From contig NZ_CANMQS010000005.1 of the NCBI RefSeq assembly GCF_947500075.1, positions 327,478 through 391,477 on the forward strand: a stretch of DNA of 64,000 bases. The letters are read 5' to 3'. Below the pieces are notes generated by a model that worked only from the letters and a program-made list of their open reading frames with translations, had not been told where the DNA came from and did not search any database. Positions 53,198-62,500 of the stretch are shown here, piece after piece. The first letter of the stretch is position 1. Each line of letters begins with the position of its first letter. Origin of the DNA: an uncultured Sulfitobacter sp. (lineage in GTDB: Bacteria; Pseudomonadota; Alphaproteobacteria; Rhodobacterales; Rhodobacteraceae). The position numbers and the translations under genes were made by a program.

Positions 53198-54433
53198 ATG
53201 TATGATTTGGCAGTCGTTTGGGACTGGATCGCCTTTTCGGTGCGCTGGTTGCATGTGGTTACGGCAATGGCGTGGATTGGCGCGTCGTTCTTTTTCATCG
53301 CGCTGGATCTGGGGCTGAAGAAAGCTCCCAACATGCCCGCTGGCGTCAGCGGAGAAGAATGGCAGGTACACGGTGGCGGCTTTTACCACATTCAGAAATA
53401 CATGGTCGCACCGCCCAACATGCCGGAGCATCTAATCTGGCACAAATGGCAGAGTTACATCACCTGGGTGTCGGGCGCGGCGCTGTTGATGATTGTCTAT
53501 TGGGTTGGGGGAGAGTTGTTCCTGCTGGATCCGACCAAGGCGGAACTGGCGTTGTGGCAGGGGATTGTGATCTCTGGCGGGTCGTTGACGATTGGCTGGC
53601 TTGCCTATGATCTCATGTGCAAATCCAGATTAAGTGAGCGGCCTACGGTATTGATGTTGCTGCTGTTTGTCATTCTGGTGGCGATGTCCTGGGGGTATAA
53701 TCAGATCTTCACGGGCCGCGCAGCGCTGCTGCATCTGGGGGCGTTCACGGCGACGATCATGACCGCGAATGTGTTTTTCCAGATCATGCCGAACCAGCGC
53801 ATCGTGGTGGCGGACCTCAAGGCCGGGCGCACGCCGGATGCGAAATACGGCAAGATCGCCAAGGTGCGGTCGACCCACAACAACTATCTGACGCTGCCGG
53901 TGGTGTTTTTGATGCTGGCAAATCACTACCCGCTGTCGTTCGGGACGGAATACGCCTGGATCATCGCCAGTCTGATTTTCCTCACCGGGGTGACGATCCG
54001 TCATTACTTCAACACGTTGCATGCTACAGGGGCGGGGCCGCATTGGACCTGGGCGGTGACGGTCTTGTTGATGCTGGTGATTGCGTGGCTGTCGTCGGTT
54101 CGGCCAACGGAGACATGGGAAGACGCGGAGGCGCGACCGCTGACGGCCTATGAGCAGAAGTTCGCATCCGCCGCCGGGTTCGAGGAGGCCTATGACGCGG
54201 TCATTGGCAATTGTTCGATGTGTCATGCGCGGGAACCGGTATGGGAGGGGATCAGGTGGGCCCCCAAGGGCGTGCATCTGGAAACCCCCGGCGATGTGGC
54301 ACGGCAGGCCAGCCAGATTTATCTGCAAGCCGGGATCAGCCATGCGATGCCACCGCCCAACGCAATTGCCATGGATGCGGAGGCACGGGCGGTGATTGTG
54401 GCCTGGGTGCAGGAAGTACGCCAGAGCAACTGA
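53198..54433 (+). CDS. puuD: Membrane urate hydroxylase PuuD with cytochrome c domain
   Basis: This 411-aa protein has about eight membrane segments (for example LHVVTAMAWIGASFFFIALD near the start) and a C-terminal periplasmic cytochrome c domain with the haem site CSMCHA near residue 340 and a likely Met ligand in ISHAMPPPNAIAM. This is the PuuD layout, in which urate is oxidised to 5-hydroxyisourate with electrons passed to the respiratory chain. It begins the urate pathway encoded here. Confidence 0.95.
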   Translation: MYDLAVVWDWIAFSVRWLHVVTAMAWIGASFFFIALDLGLKKAPNMPAGVSGEEWQVHGGGFYHIQKYMVAPPNMPEHLIWHKWQSYITWVSGAALLMIVYWVGGELFLLDPTKAELALWQGIVISGGSLTIGWLAYDLMCKSRLSERPTVLMLLLFVILVAMSWGYNQIFTGRAALLHLGAFTATIMTANVFFQIMPNQRIVVADLKAGRTPDAKYGKIAKVRSTHNNYLTLPVVFLMLANHYPLSFGTEYAWIIASLIFLTGVTIRHYFNTLHATGAGPHWTWAVTVLLMLVIAWLSSVRPTETWEDAEARPLTAYEQKFASAAGFEEAYDAVIGNCSMCHAREPVWEGIRWAPKGVHLETPGDVARQASQIYLQAGISHAMPPPNAIAMDAEARAVIVAWVQEVRQSN

Positions 54434-54878
54434 GGCGGGAGCAGGGCGATGGGGTCGATTGGCCGCCCTTGGCGCTGTGTTGGCCATCAGACGGCTTGGG
54501 CAGGGCGGGCGTGATGCGGCAAGGCCGGTCGGTTCACGCCGTGTGATGCCATTGGTAAGATGTCACATTTCAAACAATTAGGCGCATGCAGGCTTTGAGG
54601 GTGGCAAGCGCTGATGAGGCGTTTTTAGCTGGAACGGGCAGATATCCAGAGCGAAAAAACCTTTATAGACACCTGTAAATAAGACATAAATCTGGCGGCA
54701 TATTTCTGCCTCTCGGCGGGAAGCTGCTGTGTTTGGTGGTCCAGGCCCCGCGTTTCCGACGGTTGCCGCGTATTATGTTATCCTGACAATGCCTTATCTG
54801 CCTCGGCTATTTTGCCGGTCTTTGTGGTGGGTCAGGTGGCTGACTTGTCTGCGGCTTTTTTGACGAAGGATTTTGGTG
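54434..54878. other. 445-bp intergenic stretch before the secreted pair
   Basis: No gene is recognised. The sequence turns A/T-richer between about 54560 and 54720. It probably contains the promoter of the 652-aa secreted protein gene. No RNA gene or clear terminator was seen. Confidence 0.5.
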
Positions 54879-56837
54879 ATGAAACGCATGTACGGCCGCT
54901 CCGCGGCACTGAAGATTTCCCTTTTCCGGAACCTGTGTGTCGGCTTTCTTCGACGCTGCCGAAGGGGAGGTGCGCAATCGGAGCGCAGGCTGCTTGCGGT
55001 ACCTGCTGTTGCGCTGAGCGTGCTTGTCACAGCGCAACCGGTTTGGGCACAGGCGTTTTCCGCTGAAGACGTGCGGCGTTACAATGTCGGGCCGGTGAAT
55101 GCGCCTGCCTATCTTGCGGGGTTCGATTCCGCGACCCTCAAGACCCGGCCCCGCTGCGTGCGCGCACGGGCGGGCCTTGTGGATGGACCAGCCGTGCCCG
55201 CCAATTCCGAGTTTCGATACATCTCCAGCGTTGATGAGATTTTCAGCCAGCAGCAGCTTGCTGTGGGCGCGCGGGTTGCGGTCAAATACATGGGGGTCGG
55301 GGCCAGCGTAGACACGCGCTACAGCCAGATCGAGACGTCGTCCCGACGGTTTGAGAATGGTGCGATCTATGGCTATTTCGAACGGGTGGAGCCTATTCGT
55401 TTCCGCTCCGCACCGCGTATTCGGTTCACGCCGGAAGGGCGGCGTTTGCATGATGAGGCGGTTCTGTCCCGCAATATGGCTGCGTTCTATGCGGCTTGCG
55501 GGGATGAGATCATCGTCGGGCGGCAACGGGCCAGCTATGCGCAGGTGATCGGGACCCTCCGGTTTGAGGAGGGCATGGACGAGTCTCAAAAGTCGCTTGC
55601 GGTTGAGGCTTCCGTCAAAGTGGCGACCGGTGTGCTGAATGTCTCTGCCTCTGCCAGTGTAGAGCAGGACCAGCATCTGCGGGAGGCGTTCTCAAGGACC
55701 GAAGTGCGCACGCAGACGACCTTTACCGGGAACCCGGTGGGGTGTGAGGCACCCAGCCAGACGCTGGAATCCGCAGGTGCGTTCTTTGCCTGTTTCACTG
55801 CGCAGGATGATCGGCTGACGTCTGATCTGCATGCCATCTATACGGTGCGCTATCAGGATGTGATCAACGGGTTTGGCACATTGCCGGATCTGGATGTGGC
55901 GGAGGACCGTGAGGAGGATGTGCGGCGCATTCTGAATGCGCTGTCGCTGCATGAGTTGGCCTTGCTGGAGATTGATGGCCGCAACGACGGGCAGGAAGCC
56001 ATTCTGCGGAAGGATTACCGGCAGTTGGTTGCCCGGTTTGTGGCCGAAGGCGGGTGTCTGGCCCGGTTTGGTCCCTATTGCGAGAACATGGTGACGCGGT
56101 TGCGGACGCATCCCGTGGCCTCCCGCCAGAATGCACGGGCGCTGGTTGATCAGATGCTGACCCTGAACCGCAGGTGCAATGAGCCAACGGCCGCTGACAT
56201 CACCGCCTGGCCGATGGTCAGCGGTCGTGGGTTTCTGGGGTGCAGGCGGTGTGGCATCGGCTTGCAGCCGGTCTTCCTTGACGGACGCAACGGCCAATGT
56301 GGCCTGCCGATCGATCCGCCGGAGGCGAATGTGGTGCGGTTCTATGCAAGCGACCTGACCCGGCGGGCGCTGGTTGCAGGGGGATCGGATTCCGGCGGCC
56401 CGAGCGAGCGCGACGTCTATATGTCCCATTGTCGCGCAAGGGGGGAAGGCTGTGGCACGCCTGCGGCCAATGCGGTGTGTGAAGCGCGCGGGTTTGACAA
56501 GATGCGCCGTTTTTTCACCGCGCGCTATCCGCAGACGATCCACATGGATGGCACGTTTTGCTCTCAACAGCATGAAAACACGCAGCTTATCCCCAAGACC
56601 TGCCGGGTGTTCGCGATGCTGGATTGCGCCTGTCCGCCGCAGCATCAGGCGGTGGGGCGCGCCTGTGTGTTTGTGCCGGATGCGGTCGTGGGCGTTGCGA
56701 TCGAGTTTCAGCACGATCCGAACCCCAGTGAAGAGGAAAGCGGCACGCTGGGTCTGAGGGCGGTGCCCGGAGCGGCACAGACCCGACCTTTGATGATTTT
56801 CGAGGGCATTCGTCTGCCCGCCCAGAATGACAATTGA
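54879..56837 (+). CDS. Large secreted protein with weak MACPF/perforin-like pattern
   Basis: This 652-aa protein has a long basic N-region followed by a hydrophobic stretch (LLAVPAVALSVLVTAQPVWA) and a probable cut before QAFS. The mature N-terminal half (about residues 60-320) is beta-rich and Ser-rich, with AFYAACGDEIIVGRQRASYA resembling the Gly-containing signature of MACPF-type proteins, then VKVATGVLNVSASASVEQ. The C-terminal half (330-652) has many cysteines in pairs (CRRCGIG, CACPPQH), suggesting disulphides. I chose ATG at 54879 for its GAAGGA site. It is followed after 15 bp by an OmpA-like gene. The function is unknown, and the perforin likeness is tentative. Confidence 0.75.
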   Translation: MKRMYGRSAALKISLFRNLCVGFLRRCRRGGAQSERRLLAVPAVALSVLVTAQPVWAQAFSAEDVRRYNVGPVNAPAYLAGFDSATLKTRPRCVRARAGLVDGPAVPANSEFRYISSVDEIFSQQQLAVGARVAVKYMGVGASVDTRYSQIETSSRRFENGAIYGYFERVEPIRFRSAPRIRFTPEGRRLHDEAVLSRNMAAFYAACGDEIIVGRQRASYAQVIGTLRFEEGMDESQKSLAVEASVKVATGVLNVSASASVEQDQHLREAFSRTEVRTQTTFTGNPVGCEAPSQTLESAGAFFACFTAQDDRLTSDLHAIYTVRYQDVINGFGTLPDLDVAEDREEDVRRILNALSLHELALLEIDGRNDGQEAILRKDYRQLVARFVAEGGCLARFGPYCENMVTRLRTHPVASRQNARALVDQMLTLNRRCNEPTAADITAWPMVSGRGFLGCRRCGIGLQPVFLDGRNGQCGLPIDPPEANVVRFYASDLTRRALVAGGSDSGGPSERDVYMSHCRARGEGCGTPAANAVCEARGFDKMRRFFTARYPQTIHMDGTFCSQQHENTQLIPKTCRVFAMLDCACPPQHQAVGRACVFVPDAVVGVAIEFQHDPNPSEEESGTLGLRAVPGAAQTRPLMIFEGIRLPAQNDN

Positions 56838-56852
56838 AGAAGGAAATGTGTG

Positions 56853-57623
56853 ATGATCCGACCTCTTGTTTTTGCGGGCCTTGCCATATGCTGGGCCGCC
56901 ACAGCGCAGGCCGAATGTGACATCGGCGAATGCAATCCGCGCACCTGTGAGGAGTACCCCATTCAGGCAACGCTGCCGGGTTTTCCGGCCCATGCCACGG
57001 ACACGACCCCTGAACAACGCGAGCGGTTGGCCAGGATCGCGCTTGGTGTGGGAGCGAGCCGCAGCCAGAATGGCGGGTACAATTGCGCTATGATTGTCGG
57101 GCATTCCTCATCCTGGCGGGATATTTCCGCCGATGAATATGACCGCCGCGCGCTGGAACGTGCTGAAGTTGTTGCAGATTTGATGGCCAGCACGATGGAG
57201 ACGATGGGCCTTGTGCCCATGGTGATCTCAAAGGAGGACCTGGACGGCGAAGCGTTCTGCGAGGCGACGGGGGAGGAAGGCTTTGTGCTGATCTATGATG
57301 AGCGCGGGAATGCCTGCCCCAAGGTCGACAACCGGACCGACAGTTTCAGCCGCGCCGCCCGCGAAGCGCGTTTCATCAACCGCCGGGTTGATATGTATTT
57401 CATCCCTGGCGGCAAGCGCATCGAGAGGCAGATAGACTGGGACAAGCCCTGTTCTGACGTGATTTCCAGCGGGATGGTCTGCGTGGAGGTGTTGGACGGC
57501 ATTTATCAGGGCACCCGGTGCTCGTCCGACAGTTTTGTCGATTTCTTCTCCAACTCCCGCGCGGATCTGCTGGAGATGGTGGAGAACGGAGAGGCCCGAC
57601 TGATCTGCAAGCCGGATGACTGA
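56853..57623 (+). CDS. Secreted OmpA-like protein
   Basis: This 256-aa exported protein has a signal peptide (MIRPLVFAGLAICWAATAQA, cut before ECDIG). The middle part has IVGHSSSWRDISADEYDRRA followed by ALERAEVVADLM and later INRRVDMYF, the spacing of an OmpA C-terminal peptidoglycan-associating domain, though key residues are partly changed. There are at least nine cysteines in the mature protein. It follows the 652-aa secreted protein by 15 bp, with GAAGGA as ribosome site, so the two were probably made to work together in the envelope. Confidence 0.7.
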   Translation: MIRPLVFAGLAICWAATAQAECDIGECNPRTCEEYPIQATLPGFPAHATDTTPEQRERLARIALGVGASRSQNGGYNCAMIVGHSSSWRDISADEYDRRALERAEVVADLMASTMETMGLVPMVISKEDLDGEAFCEATGEEGFVLIYDERGNACPKVDNRTDSFSRAAREARFINRRVDMYFIPGGKRIERQIDWDKPCSDVISSGMVCVEVLDGIYQGTRCSSDSFVDFFSNSRADLLEMVENGEARLICKPDD

Positions 57624-57724
57624 AGGGCCCCGGCTCGGGTTGGGGGGGCTTTGACCTTGGCGTTTGCCCGCATGCGGCGTGCGTGACCCAGATAGCGGTC
57701 TGTGGCCACGCCAACCCTATCCGG

Positions 57725-58885
57725 TCAGTTTTCGACTTCGAAGGTGAGCCCTGCATTTGCCTGCAAGCGGTCGATGATGTTCTGACCAAAGGCGGAGGCA
57801 GGGGTCAGGACGCCGCCGGGCGTGCCCTGAGCCTCTTCCAAAAGACAGATGGCGCATTCGGTGATCATCTTGCAGGTCGATCCGTAGCCCGGATCACGGT
57901 CTCCTTTGACACCGACCAGCAGGCGTTGGCCGTCCTGTGACACGCCTGTGAACATCAGATCATAGCTGCCCTGTTCACGCTCTTCGCGTGACGGCCCATC
58001 GCCGGGCTTGAGGGTGGCGGACATGGCGGCAATGTCGGTCTTGGCCACACGCTCTGCCATGGCGGCCCCTTTGTCGCCTGCGCCGGTGAACATCATTTCC
58101 TCGTAGGTGAAGTCTTGCCCGTAGGGGTGACCCATCAGCATATTCGAGCGGTGCACGTTCTTTGTGTTGATCGTCGCCATGAAGAAGGGCGCGACCCAGA
58201 CGCCGAAATCGGTGTCCTCATAGGGTTTGTGTCCGGTGGGCTGGGCTGCCCCTTCGAAACCTGGGGTCAGCGCGAAGGAAGACATCAACCGCTTCATCAC
58301 CTGCGGGTCGGATTTGGCACGTTCCATTGTTGCCGCACCAGAAGCGGCCGTGCCCCCGGACGCCGTGCCCGCCATGCCCCGCACCCGGCATTTGACGTCC
58401 CTAAGCGGGGCGCCAAAGCGGTCGTTGGCAGCGGCCTGAAGGAAGAAGACCCCCATGTCGAAGGGCACTGAATCAAAGCCGCAGGAGTGCACGATCCGCG
58501 CGCCTGTTTTCTTGGCCTGCGCGTCATATCGTTCGATCATGTCCCACATGAAGGGCGGCTCCCCCGACAGGTCGACATAATCTGTGCCGTGTTTGGCGCA
58601 GGCGGCGACAAGGGCCTCTCCATAATGCTGGTAGGGCCCGACGGTCGTGATGATGACACGTCCCCGCTGGATCATGGCATCAATGCTGCCGGGATCGGCG
58701 GCATCTGCCGTGATCAGCGGCGTATCGGCAGGCAGGGACAGTTCATCCCGCACCGATACCAGTTTATCCGCGCTGCGCCCCGCCATCGCCCAGGGCCGAT
58801 CGGGATAGGTGGCGTGGATGTACTCAGCGATCAGCTTGCCGGTGAAACCGGTTGCGCCGTAGACGATCAGATCAAATTCGGCCAT
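57725..58885 (-). CDS. Saccharopine-dehydrogenase-family oxidoreductase (trans-acting enoyl reductase-like)
   Basis: This 386-aa protein begins AEFDLIVYGATGFTGKLIAE, a Rossmann NADP-binding start, with HGTDYVDLSGEPPFMWDMIE and GARIVHSCGFDSVPFDMGVF, the marks of the saccharopine-dehydrogenase-like family that includes trans-acting enoyl reductases of mycobacteria. The ATG at 58885 has AAGGA upstream; the longer frame has no such support. The substrate is unknown. It is convergent with the OmpA-like gene. Confidence 0.85.
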   Translation of the reverse strand: MAEFDLIVYGATGFTGKLIAEYIHATYPDRPWAMAGRSADKLVSVRDELSLPADTPLITADAADPGSIDAMIQRGRVIITTVGPYQHYGEALVAACAKHGTDYVDLSGEPPFMWDMIERYDAQAKKTGARIVHSCGFDSVPFDMGVFFLQAAANDRFGAPLRDVKCRVRGMAGTASGGTAASGAATMERAKSDPQVMKRLMSSFALTPGFEGAAQPTGHKPYEDTDFGVWVAPFFMATINTKNVHRSNMLMGHPYGQDFTYEEMMFTGAGDKGAAMAERVAKTDIAAMSATLKPGDGPSREEREQGSYDLMFTGVSQDGQRLLVGVKGDRDPGYGSTCKMITECAICLLEEAQGTPGGVLTPASAFGQNIIDRLQANAGLTFEVEN

Positions 58886-59523
58886 GGGAGGATCCTTTCT
58901 GGGGGAGGGGGTGCCCGTCTGTGATACCGCCTTTTGAGGGCGGGAGACAATGGCCGGAACGGGCGCTGACCTGACGTCGGGTGTTCGATGGGGTGTGGCG
59001 TCTGTGCAATTGACGGCGGTGCCGGTTACAGGAGCAGCAGTGGCAGCAGGCATGGCGCCCACCGTCAAAGGCATGCGCCAGTGCACGTTCTCAAGGAGAT
59101 TCCGCAAGCAGGTCGAGATGCTTTTCGCTCACCTCAAACGCATTTTGGGTCTCGGAAGTCTCCGATTGCGAGGCCCATGTGGGGCTGACGAGGAATGCCT
59201 CCTCGTCGGCACCGTCCAGATACTCCGGAAACTCGCCAAGGTTTTCCCGCACCAAAGCAAACGTCAAGAGCCTGACCAGAAGGGGGGAGTACCGGTGAAC
59301 ACCATGATACTGTGAGAGGTTTTTTCTCAGGTTGTATTTTGACTTCATTTGATTCAAATCGACCAAGTACATTCATCTTTATGCCAAAACAGAAACCTTT
59401 GCCCCCATTTGGCGGCAGTCGAATTGTGGTCTAAATGCAACCTAAGCGGGCCGAAAAAATGACGTCGCACATCCATTGGGGTAGCGAAATCGGTGGTGTT
59501 TGTGTTTGAGTGGGAGCAGAAGA
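58886..59523. other. 638-bp stretch with a transposase remnant, upstream of the RTX gene
   Basis: The first 200 bp hold no recognised gene. A transposase fragment occupies about 59085-59315. The last 200 bp are A/T-richer and should contain the RTX gene promoter; GGGAG lies before its start. No intact insertion sequence ends were found. Confidence 0.6.
59085..59315 (+). pseudogene. Remnant of the C-terminal end of an IS1182-type transposase
   Basis: Translation in the plus frame gives RKQVEMLFAHLKRILGLGSL followed by RLRGPCGADEECLLVGTVQ and ILRKLAKVFPHQ. This matches the C-terminal part of IS1182-type (DDE) transposases as I remember the family. Nothing of the catalytic N-terminal part precedes it, so it is a dead fragment. 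It marks past insertion next to the RTX gene. Confidence 0.75.
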
Positions 59524-62500
59524 ATGGCTGATTCAAATGATCCAACCCGGGTTGGTTGGTGGGATCCAGCGACCTTTGCAGGCGAGAATGCGGAAGGGGC
59601 CGAAGGCAGCCGATATCCGGAATTCCAGGACGATGATCCGACAGCTCCCAACTACAATGACGGCGCAACCGAGCGTGGTGGTCAGGGCGGTGAGATCATT
59701 GATCTCAATCAGAACAACGCAGGAGACAATGCGGCCGGCAGTGCCGGAGACGATGCGGTTTATGGCAACCAGCGCAACAACCGGCTGGATGCTGAGGAAG
59801 GTCAGGATTTCGTTGAGGGGCGGCTTGGTGATGACCTGATCAGCGGCGGCACCGGCGATGACGCCTTGTTTGGCGGCAATGCGGAGCGCAACACAGCGGA
59901 TGGCAACGATTGGATCACTGGCGATGCGGGTTGCGATCTGATCGATGGTGAAAACGGGGACGACAACCTTTTTGGTGGCAGCGATGCGGACATCGTTTTC
60001 GGGGGCGCTGGCAATGATGTGATCTTTGGCAACGCGGCAGACGCCATTGATGCGCCCGATGATGGCGGCGACATCCTGCTGGGCGAGGGCGGCAATGACA
60101 GCATAAGCGGGGACGCTGGGGACGATCTGATCTTCGGTGGCGCGCAGGATGACCATCTATTTGGTCAGGCGGGCGACGACAGCGTTGACGGCGGCACGGG
60201 TGACGACCGCATTGCGGGCGGACGCGGTGCGGATCTGTTGCTGGGTGGTCGCGGTGACGACGAGATTTTTGGCGATGACCGGGATGACGGGCCTGCCAGC
60301 GGTGATGGCACACCAAAGGGCGGTTTGCTGGATGACGATGCGGACGGGGATTGCATTCTGGGCGGGACCGGCGACGACTTTTTGAATGGCGGGAGCGGGA
60401 ATGACACGCTCGAAGGACAGGCCGGTCAGGATAGCCTGACGGGCGGGATCGGCGACGATCTGTTGCTGGGCGGGACCGAGGACGACCATCTTTACGGCGG
60501 GAATGGCTGCGACACGCTCGAAGGCGGGGACGGCAACGATTTTCTTGGCGGCAACAACGGTGCCGATCTGCTGCTGGGTGGATTGGGTGAAGATTCCCTC
60601 AAAGGCGGCAGCGGCAATGACTTGCTCTTTGGTGGGGCTGACAGTGACCAGCTTTGGGGCGGGTTCAATGCCGACTTCCTGTCCGGCGAAGGGGCGGCGG
60701 ATACGCTGCGTGGCGGATCGGGCAATGACGCGCTTTTGGGTGGTCAGTCGGCAGATTTGTTGCGCGGCAACAATGGCGCGGACAACCTGTTTGGCCAACA
60801 AGGTGCGGACCGCATCCACGGTGACAATGGCGCGGATTGGCTGTTGGGCGCCGAAGGCAACGACTGGATGTACGGTGGGGGCGCCAATGACGTCCTGATC
60901 GGTGGCGAAGGGGCTGACCGCCAATGGGGCGGCAAGGGGAAAGACGTTTTCGTTTTCGATCTGCTGTGGGATGGCGTCACCTTCACGTCGCAAGACGGCG
61001 ATGACCGGATTCGTGATTTTGACATGTCGCAGGACAATGATGGCATTGTGTTCCGCGTGACAAACTGCGGCCCCGCAATCGGGACAAGCGCGGGACAGGT
61101 GTTCGCAGCACTCAACGCGGCGGCTTCGGTCAATGACAATGGCACCAACACGACGATTGCGGTTGGCGGCATATCTGTGAGGATTGACGGGCTGACGGGC
61201 GCGCAGGCACGGTTCAGCTCGCTGGGTCAGGATGCCTCGCCAATTGGCGGCGTTGGCATCAACGCGGCATCCACCGGCGCGATCGGCAGTTATGAAGCCA
61301 TTGGCGTTTCCGTGCAGGATCTCTTGTTCGACGCCCGTCTGGAAGAAAACGCCGATCCCTTCTCCTTAGATCTGCGCGATTTGCCGGGCTTTGATGCGCT
61401 GAGCGTCTTTGACGTGGTGGATGCGCCGGTTCAAGGGAGTGTTGAGATTGATGGTCAAACCCTGACATTTACAACCGGGACGGATTTTGACGGTCTCGCG
61501 CAGGGCGAGTTCCAGAAAGTCAGCTTCAGTGTCTTTGGTTTTGGCGCAAAGGCGCAAGGTGTCACGGATTTTGACGATGGCGCATCTGGGCTGCGCACGC
61601 TGTGGTTCGAAATCGAAGGTGTGAATGACGCGCCCACCCTCGCAGCTGGTTTTGCGGCGGCAGTGGAAGATGGCCCGACGGTGGATTTGGACCTCGCAGC
61701 GCTTGGCGCTGACGTGGACAGTGACGACGACGGCGCTTCGCTGACCTACACAGTCAGTGGCGATCCGTCGGAAGGCTCGGCGGACATCGAAGGGACGACG
61801 CTGACGTTTGATCCCGGCAGCGCCTTCCAGGACCTTGCGCTGGATGAGACGCGTGACGTGACGGTTGAGGTCACGGCGACGGACCGGCACGGCGCGACAG
61901 CGGTGAACGATGTTGTTGTGACGGTGACGGGGACGAATGATGATCCGGATGCGACGGACAGTTTGGCTGCAACCAATCCTGAAACTGAAATCACGGGTCA
62001 GTTGGGGGCTGAAGACCCTGATACAGCAGATACGCTGACCTACACGCTGCTCACCGGCCCAGACAGAGGGGTGGTTGATGTGACTGTCGGCGGGGCGTTC
62101 AGCTACACGCCGGATGAGGGTTTCAGCGGCGAGGATACGTTTGAATTCGAAGTCTCTGATGGCAAAAGGGGCACGGACACGGGGACGGTGACCATCACTG
62201 TTGCTGCGGGTCAGGGGAATGTCCGCCCGATCCGGGATTTCGATCTTGATGAAACAGTGAGCCAGACCGTTGCAAACCCGGACGGTTTTGTGGAAGTTGC
62301 TGCGACAGCGGATGGTGGGCATCTGGTTTTGAGCAGCGGCAATCCGGACACGTCCGGCTGGGGCGTTTATCTGCAGCGCTATGACGACACCGGGGCGCGG
62401 GTCGGGGACGAGGAGTTGGTCAATACGACGACCAATTCAACGCAGCTCTATCCCTCAGTTGCGGTGCTTTCGGATGGGTCCTGGGTTGTGGTGTGGCAGG

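Noticed and set aside
55692..57104. A 470-codon minus-strand frame opposite the secreted pair
   Set aside because: It crosses the boundary of two genes that have signal peptides and ribosome sites on the plus strand, and it shows no domain.
59091..59372. A 93-codon minus-strand frame upstream of the RTX gene that looked somewhat protein-like
   Set aside because: The plus strand of the same stretch matches the end of an IS1182-type transposase, which explains the codon pattern.
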